Assembly (NCBI GenBank): GCA_040385245.1 | Contig: JAZKHT010000011.1 | Coordinates: 62,001 to 126,000, forward strand | Direction: 5' to 3' | Length of the DNA: 64,000 nucleotides | DNA from: JAZKHT01 sp040385245 | GTDB taxonomy: Bacteria > Pseudomonadota > Alphaproteobacteria > Rhodobacterales > Rhodobacteraceae | In this document: positions 58,962-64,000 of the stretch, one piece after another | Layout of the letters: each line of letters opens with the position of its first letter | Numbering within the stretch: the stretch's first letter is position 1 | Notes under the pieces: generated by a model | Told to the model about the DNA's origin: nothing | What the model saw: the letters and a program-made list of their open reading frames with translations, nothing else | Database searches by the model: none | Made by a program: the position numbers and the translations under genes

Positions 58962-59959
58962 CCCACTTTGCCGAGATGATCCGGCGGCCCGAGCAGTTCA
59001 ATCTGCTGCTGGCGCTTAGGGTGATCGAGGCACATTTTTCCGACGCGCCCCGTCTTGGGGAATCGCGCCGCCCGTCCGAAGACCCGATGCGCCTGCGCCA
59101 AGAGGCAGAGCTTGCTTTTCCGCCGTCCACCATCGCCTCGGTCACCGCACCCGAAGGCGGCAAACCCGGCAAGCTGGACAACCGGTTTTTCGGTCTGTTC
59201 GGCCCGCATGGGCCGCTGCCGCTGCATCTGACGGAATATGCGCGCGACCGGCTGCGCAACCATCGTGATCCGACGATGGTGGAATTCGCCAACATGCTGA
59301 CGCATCGGATGATGTCGCTATTCTATCGTGCCTGGGCCGTGGCGCGCCCGGCGCCGTCATTCGACCGTGGGTCGGACGCCGCGTTTGAACGCAAGGTGGC
59401 GGCGATCAGCGGCCATATGGGGCGGGCGCTGCACGGGCGCGACGCCATGCCCGATCTGGCCAAGCGGCACTTTGCCGGTCACCTTGCCGCCGGTCCGAAG
59501 CACGGCGAAGGGCTGGTGTCGATGCTGTCGGCCTTTGTGCGCGCGCCGGTCCGGTTGCAGCAATTCGTCGGCAGTTGGCTGGAGCTTGAACCCGATGACC
59601 GCTGGCAACTTGGCGCGCGCGCGGGTCTGGGGCAGGCGACCAGCATCGGCAGCCGGGTCTGGACCCGCGCCGCCAAATTCCGATTGCGCATCGGCCCCAT
59701 GGGGCTTGAAGAATACCGCCGCCTTTTGCCGGGTGGCCCGTCGCTTGCCCGCGTCGATGCGCTGGTGCGCAACTATATCGGCGACCGTCTGGACTGGGAT
59801 GTGAACCTTGTCCTGAAGGGGGCCGAGGTGCCGCAGCCCATCCTGGGCAGCACCGCCAGCCTTGGACAAACCCTGTGGATCGGCAACCGCAAGCCCGGGC
59901 GCGATGCGGACGAGCTTTTCGTAAACCCTGCAATGGCCCGACCGGGCCGCGCCCAGTAA
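58925..59959 (+). CDS. tssG: Type VI secretion baseplate protein TssG
   Basis: A 344-residue wedge protein, partner of TssF. Features include FNLLLALRVIEAHFSDAPRLGESRRPSEDPMRLRQEAELAFPPSTI, LFGPHGPLPLHLTEYARDR and GQATSIGSRVWTRAAKFRLRIGPM. The start at 58925 lies inside the tssF end, with AGGAG ten bases before it; the overlap suggests translational coupling in a fixed stoichiometry. Confidence 0.95.
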   Translation: METPQRAGPDDLTHFAEMIRRPEQFNLLLALRVIEAHFSDAPRLGESRRPSEDPMRLRQEAELAFPPSTIASVTAPEGGKPGKLDNRFFGLFGPHGPLPLHLTEYARDRLRNHRDPTMVEFANMLTHRMMSLFYRAWAVARPAPSFDRGSDAAFERKVAAISGHMGRALHGRDAMPDLAKRHFAGHLAAGPKHGEGLVSMLSAFVRAPVRLQQFVGSWLELEPDDRWQLGARAGLGQATSIGSRVWTRAAKFRLRIGPMGLEEYRRLLPGGPSLARVDALVRNYIGDRLDWDVNLVLKGAEVPQPILGSTASLGQTLWIGNRKPGRDADELFVNPAMARPGRAQ

Positions 59960-59971
59960 AGGAAGAACAGC

Positions 59972-62662
59972 ATGAGCGAGATCAGCCGCGTCGCCCTTTT
60001 TGGTAAGCTGAACAAACTGGGCTATCAGGCCGTTGAAAGTGCCGCCGTGTTCTGCAAGTTGCGCGGCAACCCCTATGTGGAGATCATCCACTGGTTCCAT
60101 CAGATTTTGCAGGGGCAGGACAGCGACCTTCATCGCCTGATCCAGTTCTACGGCCTTGATCCCGCCCGTCTTGCCGCCGAGATGACGCGGGCCCTGGATG
60201 CCTTGCCGCGTGGCGCCAGCAGCATCACCGACATTTCGGCCCATATCGAAAACGCGCTGGAAAGGGCCTGGGTCTATGCGTCACTGAAATACAAATCACC
60301 GCAGGTCCGCACCGGGCATATCGTGGTGGGAATGCTGAAAACGCCGGAACTGCGCACGATCCTGACCGGCATGTCGCAGGAATTCGGCAAGATCAAACCT
60401 GATACCTTGGCCGAAGAATTCGCCGATGCCGTGGCCGGATCGCCCGAAGACGGGCTGTCACCGCAGGATGGCAGCGCGCTTTCGGGTTCCCGCCCCGGCG
60501 AAGGATCGGGCGCCATGGCCCCCGCCGCCATGGGCAAGGAAGAGGCGCTGGCCCAGTTCTGCACCGACCTGACCCAAGCCGCCCGTGACGGCAAGATTGA
60601 TCCCATCGTCGGACGCGACGAAGAAATCCGTCAGGTCGTCGATGTGTTGATGCGCCGCCGCCAGAATAACCCGATCCTGACGGGCGAGGCGGGGGTGGGC
60701 AAAACCGCAGTCGTCGAAGGTTTCGCCCTTCGTATCGCGCGCGGCGACGTCCCACCTGCGTTAAAGGACGCGCGGCTGTTGTCACTGGATGTGGGGCTGT
60801 TGCAGGCCGGGGCCAGCATGAAGGGCGAATTTGAAAATCGCCTGCGCTCTGTGATCGACGAGGTGCAGGCCAGCCAGACCCCGGTCATCATGTTCATCGA
60901 CGAAACCCACACGCTTGTCGGCGCAGGTGGGGCGGCAGGCACGGGCGATGCGGCGAACCTGCTGAAACCCGCGCTTGCACGCGGCACGCTGCGCACCATC
61001 GGGGCCACCACATGGGCCGAATACAAGCGGCACATCGAAAAAGACCCGGCGCTGACACGGCGTTTCCAGACCGTTGTGGTCGAAGAGCCCAGCCCCACCA
61101 AGGCCATCATGATGATGCGCGGCATCGCGTCGATGCTGGAAAAGCACCACAAGGTGCAGGTGCTGGACGAAGGGATCGAGGCGGCGGTGAACCTGTCCGC
61201 GCGCTACATTCCGGCGCGGCAATTGCCTGACAAATCGGTGAGCGTGCTGGACACCGCCTGCGCCCGCGTCGCCATCAGCCAGTTCGCCGTGCCGGCCGAA
61301 GTGGATGACAGCCGCCGCCGCATCAGTGCGCTGGATACCGAACTCGAAATCATCGGTCGGGACGAAACCGCTGGTTATGATGTCGAAGAACGCCGCGCCG
61401 CCGTCACCCATGCCAAAACGCAGGAAGAGGCCCGTCTTGCCGAACTGACCGCCCGGTGGGAGGGTGAAAAGGCGGTGGTGGACGACATCCTGTCGCTGCG
61501 CGCCAAGCTGCGGGAAGGGGCGGCCCCCGTCGATCAGGTCGATGCCCCCACCAGCCCGCTGCCTGCCGAGGTGCGCGCCGATCTGCTGGCCCAGCTCAAG
61601 GCGAAGAATGCAGAACTGATTGCGCTGCAAGGCGAAACCCCACTGATCCTGCCCATCGTCGATGCGCAGGCCGTGGCCAGTGTGGTGGGCGATTGGACCG
61701 GCATCCCCGTGGGCCGCATGGTCAAGGATGAAATCGAAACGGTTCTGAACCTTGAACACCATCTGGCCAAGCGGGTGATCGGGCAGGATCACGCAATGAA
61801 GATGATCGCCAAGCGCATCCAGACCAGCCGCGCGGGCCTTGATAACCCGCAAAAGCCGATCGGGGTGTTCATGCTGGCCGGGACGTCGGGTGTGGGCAAA
61901 ACCGAAACCGCGCTGGCGCTGGCCGAGGTCCTGTATGGCGGCGAACAAAACGTCATCACGATCAACATGTCCGAATACCAAGAGGCGCATACCGTCAGTT
62001 CGCTGAAAGGTGCCCCCCCCGGCTATGTCGGCTATGGCGAAGGCGGCGTTCTGACCGAAGCCGTGCGCCGCAAACCCTATTCCGTTGTGCTGCTGGACGA
62101 GGTGGAAAAGGCACACCCCGATGTCCACGAGATTTTCTTTCAGGTCTTCGACAAGGGCGTGATGGAAGACGGCGAAGGCCGCATCATCGACTTCAAGAAC
62201 ACGCTGATACTGCTGACCTCGAATGCGGGGTCCGACCTGATCATGGATCTGTGTTCTGACCCCGACCTGATGCCCGACCCCGAAGGCATGGCAAAGGCGC
62301 TGCGCGAACCGCTGCTGAAGATTTTCCCGCCGGCCTTGTTGGGCCGACTGGTGGCGATCCCCTATTATCCGCTGTCGCCCGACATGGTGGCCAAGATCAC
62401 GCGCCTGCAACTGAACCGCATCAAGAAGCGTGTCGAGGGCACCCACCGCGTGCCTTTCGACTATTCCGATGCCGTGGTCGACACCATCGTCAGCCGTTGT
62501 CAGGAGATGGAAAGCGGCGGCCGGATGATCGACGCCATCGTAACCAACACGATGCTTCCCGACATCTCGGGTGAATTCCTGCGCCGGATGATGGCCGGGG
62601 ACGAGGTGAAGCGGGTCGCCATCGACGTGACGGACGGCAATTTCACTTACGCTTTTGACTGA
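59972..62662 (+). CDS. clpV: Type VI secretion ATPase ClpV (TssH)
   Basis: An 896-residue AAA+ disaggregase that takes apart contracted TssBC sheaths. The N-domain (about 1-160) binds TssC. Two AAA modules follow: Walker A GEAGVGKT at 238-245 with FIDETHTLVGAGG, and Walker A GTSGVGKT near 636 with LLDEVEKAHP. A coiled middle domain lies between. AAGGAAG precedes the ATG at 59972. It ends 14 bp before an unknown gene that seems to be in the same unit. Confidence 0.97.
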   Translation: MSEISRVALFGKLNKLGYQAVESAAVFCKLRGNPYVEIIHWFHQILQGQDSDLHRLIQFYGLDPARLAAEMTRALDALPRGASSITDISAHIENALERAWVYASLKYKSPQVRTGHIVVGMLKTPELRTILTGMSQEFGKIKPDTLAEEFADAVAGSPEDGLSPQDGSALSGSRPGEGSGAMAPAAMGKEEALAQFCTDLTQAARDGKIDPIVGRDEEIRQVVDVLMRRRQNNPILTGEAGVGKTAVVEGFALRIARGDVPPALKDARLLSLDVGLLQAGASMKGEFENRLRSVIDEVQASQTPVIMFIDETHTLVGAGGAAGTGDAANLLKPALARGTLRTIGATTWAEYKRHIEKDPALTRRFQTVVVEEPSPTKAIMMMRGIASMLEKHHKVQVLDEGIEAAVNLSARYIPARQLPDKSVSVLDTACARVAISQFAVPAEVDDSRRRISALDTELEIIGRDETAGYDVEERRAAVTHAKTQEEARLAELTARWEGEKAVVDDILSLRAKLREGAAPVDQVDAPTSPLPAEVRADLLAQLKAKNAELIALQGETPLILPIVDAQAVASVVGDWTGIPVGRMVKDEIETVLNLEHHLAKRVIGQDHAMKMIAKRIQTSRAGLDNPQKPIGVFMLAGTSGVGKTETALALAEVLYGGEQNVITINMSEYQEAHTVSSLKGAPPGYVGYGEGGVLTEAVRRKPYSVVLLDEVEKAHPDVHEIFFQVFDKGVMEDGEGRIIDFKNTLILLTSNAGSDLIMDLCSDPDLMPDPEGMAKALREPLLKIFPPALLGRLVAIPYYPLSPDMVAKITRLQLNRIKKRVEGTHRVPFDYSDAVVDTIVSRCQEMESGGRMIDAIVTNTMLPDISGEFLRRMMAGDEVKRVAIDVTDGNFTYAFD

Positions 62663-62676
62663 AAAGGGGGCTGCAC

Positions 62677-63639
62677 ATGGCAGGCGACCGTAAACCGATC
62701 AAGGCAGAATTGAAGGCCGACCCCATGGACGAAATGGGGCGGGATGTCATCAAATGGTTCAATGAATACGGGCTGCTGAAAAAGATCTTCGCCCCGATCA
62801 CCTATTCCGAAACCATCGAACTCGACCCGCGCAAGTGGAACAAGAAGACCGTTGACGAAGGCGTTGCCGCCGTGGCGCGGTACGAATTGAAGCTGCTCGC
62901 CGTGCGGGTCGGGGCCGAATACAAAAAGTTCAAAGGCGAATCCGAGATCAAGGACGTGATGAAGCGTCTGAACAAGGAATACGCCGATATTGCCAAAGAG
63001 ATAAAAAACAAGGTGTCCTTGGCGCTGGAAGAGCTTCAGGCAGGAACGGGTGAATCGAAAAAGCTGATTGCCGAGTTGAAAAAGGGTCTCGACGGTGTGG
63101 ATGACATCGAAGAAGACAAGATTTTCAAGACGCCGCGCAATACGGCGGTAAAGGCGTTGGGCGATCTGCAAAAGGCAATCAACGCCTCCGAATTGAAGGG
63201 CAGCCAGTTCACCAAGCAACTGGAGCAAGGCCGTTTCAAATCAGAAATCGGTGCAGCAGAATCCGCCCTGTCGTCGGCCATCGCGGACTTCACCAAGGAC
63301 GGAAAGGCCGCGCAGGCCGCGATCGAAGCGATGCTGAAGGTCGCGGGCACTGTCAAAAAAGACAAGGACGCCCCGTCGGAACTGGTTAGCTTTGCCACCG
63401 CCATCGTAAAGGATGACAAGGATTTCAATACCTTCCTATCCGACGCCAAAGCGTTTGAGGCAGAGTTGACCGCCGCGCATGGTGAAATCCGTGGCGGCAA
63501 GATGAAACACGACGAGCCTGGAAAACGCCGCACAAAGTTTGAGGCGCTGACGCGGTTGGACCAGTCTGCAAAGGATGTGCTGGGTAAGGCCAAGAAGTGG
63601 TTTGCCGAATTGAAGAAGATTGAAAAAGCCCTCAAGTGA
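62677..63639 (+). CDS. Unknown lysine-rich helical protein of the T6SS operon
   Basis: A 320-residue protein directly after clpV (14 bp), with an AAGGGG ribosome site. It is rich in Lys, Glu and Ala, apparently all-alpha, with long amphipathic stretches (VMKRLNKEYADIAKEIKNKV, LEELQAGTG, KAKKWFAELKKIEKALK). No signal peptide, membrane helix, catalytic motif or known domain is visible. By position it could be an accessory or cargo protein of the T6SS; I cannot say which. Its codons are richer in A than those of the neighbouring tss genes because of its lysines. Confidence 0.75.
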   Translation: MAGDRKPIKAELKADPMDEMGRDVIKWFNEYGLLKKIFAPITYSETIELDPRKWNKKTVDEGVAAVARYELKLLAVRVGAEYKKFKGESEIKDVMKRLNKEYADIAKEIKNKVSLALEELQAGTGESKKLIAELKKGLDGVDDIEEDKIFKTPRNTAVKALGDLQKAINASELKGSQFTKQLEQGRFKSEIGAAESALSSAIADFTKDGKAAQAAIEAMLKVAGTVKKDKDAPSELVSFATAIVKDDKDFNTFLSDAKAFEAELTAAHGEIRGGKMKHDEPGKRRTKFEALTRLDQSAKDVLGKAKKWFAELKKIEKALK

Positions 63640-63640
63640 C

Positions 63641-64000
63641 ATGCAAAAGGACGATGATTTGACTGTTTCGACGGACATCACGCCCAAAGGGTTGCGCGCG
63701 ACCGCGCGTCGGTTCGTGGAACTGCCGATAGTGACGCAGTCTGTCCTTGGTCTGATCATCTTCAATGCGATCACGCTTGGTCTTTCGACGTCTGACACGG
63801 TCATGGCCCGGTTCGGCGGGTTGATTGACACCTTAGACAATGTCGTTCTGACCATTTTCGTGTTGGAACTGCTGTTGAAACTGTTCGCCTACGGCCTGTC
63901 GTTCTTTCGCAATGCCTGGAACGTATTTGACCTGTTCGTGGTGACAATCGGCCTGATCCCGCAATCCACCGCCTTTTCGGCGCTGCGGGCATTGCGGGTG
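63641..64000 (+). CDS. Voltage-gated cation channel, N-terminal part (partial)
   Basis: The first 120 codons are in the window; the gene runs off the right end. After a short cytoplasmic N-terminus come helices typical of bacterial voltage-gated sodium channels: S1 (TQSVLGLIIFNAITLGLS), S2 with acidic residue (VVLTIFVLELLLKLFAYG), S3 (NAWNVFDLFVVTIGLI) and the start of S4 with arginines every third residue (ALRALRV). The ATG is one base after the stop of the unknown T6SS-linked gene. The pore domain is not visible. Confidence 0.85.
   Translation, partial: MQKDDDLTVSTDITPKGLRATARRFVELPIVTQSVLGLIIFNAITLGLSTSDTVMARFGGLIDTLDNVVLTIFVLELLLKLFAYGLSFFRNAWNVFDLFVVTIGLIPQSTAFSALRALRV

Noticed and set aside
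60782..62446. 554-codon frame antisense to clpV
   Set aside because: No recognisable domain and entirely within a well-conserved AAA+ gene on the other strand.
1..64000. Mobile elements, CRISPR arrays, rRNA genes and integration sites
   Set aside because: No transposase or integrase gene, no regularly spaced repeats and no duplicated tRNA end next to tRNA-Met were found by reading.

Overview
This 64 kb window is GC-rich chromosomal DNA from an aerobic, heterotrophic alphaproteobacterium, most likely a Rhodobacteraceae (roseobacter/Rhodobacter-type) member. The evidence is the divergent hemC/hemE pair, a short RpoN, a SelD fused to an NADH-dehydrogenase-like flavoprotein, a PQQ-linked ABC cluster with PedF, a rhaRSTPQMK locus in the same order as in Rhizobium, and GbcAB-type betaine demethylase genes. 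I see no insertion sequence, phage, CRISPR array, rRNA or replication origin. Genes are tightly packed, often with ATGA/GTGA start-stop overlaps.

Layout. 1-6.3 kb: haem synthesis (hemC, hemE, hemF) mixed with an Imm10-like small protein, a lipoprotein, an SDR protein lacking its catalytic lysine, an RsmC-like methyltransferase and clpS. 6.5-17 kb: HAD phosphatase, D,D-carboxypeptidase with SPOR domain, ArgE-type deacetylase, selU facing a fused selD, rpoN, a hydantoinase/oxoprolinase-family protein and an elongator tRNA-Met. 17.2-18.9 kb: permease, mini-thioredoxin and OsmC operon. 19.2-28.8 kb: a periplasmic redox island with a PQQ-associated ABC exporter, beta-propeller and binding protein, cytochrome PedF, a XoxJ-like protein, ApbE, a NosR/NirI-like flavin/Fe-S membrane protein and an orphan ABC permease; no PQQ dehydrogenase is present. 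28.9-32.1 kb: a small-protein/ExbB/ExbD/ExbD/DUF4384 operon. 32.1-42.8 kb: a complete L-rhamnose uptake and catabolism regulon, with two divergent transcription units around a strikingly regular operator. 42.8-47.7 kb: two glycosyltransferases, two sulfotransferase-like proteins and waaA, suggesting surface glycan modification. 47.8-50.1 kb: gbcA-gbcB. 50.4-51.8 kb: a prokaryotic pentameric ligand-gated channel and a lysine-rich hypothetical. 52-63.6 kb: a type VI secretion operon (tssA, B, C, hcp, tagJ, tssE, F, G, clpV) ending in an unknown lysine-rich protein, followed at the right edge by the start of a voltage-gated cation channel.

How they work together. The T6SS genes here build the sheath, inner tube, part of the baseplate and the recycling ATPase, but the membrane complex and spike (tssJKLM, vgrG) are not in the window. 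The rhamnose genes form a full route from uptake (RhaSTPQ) through mutarotation, isomerisation and phosphorylation to aldol cleavage, under a DeoR-type repressor. The PQQ-type island probably serves a quinoprotein alcohol dehydrogenase encoded elsewhere.

The most unusual items are: two eukaryote-like ion-channel families flanking a T6SS operon that carries an unrecognised 320-aa protein; the mirrored arrays of 10-bp-phased hexamers in the rha control region; the ExbBDD/DUF4384 operon; and the SDR protein in which cysteine replaces the catalytic lysine.
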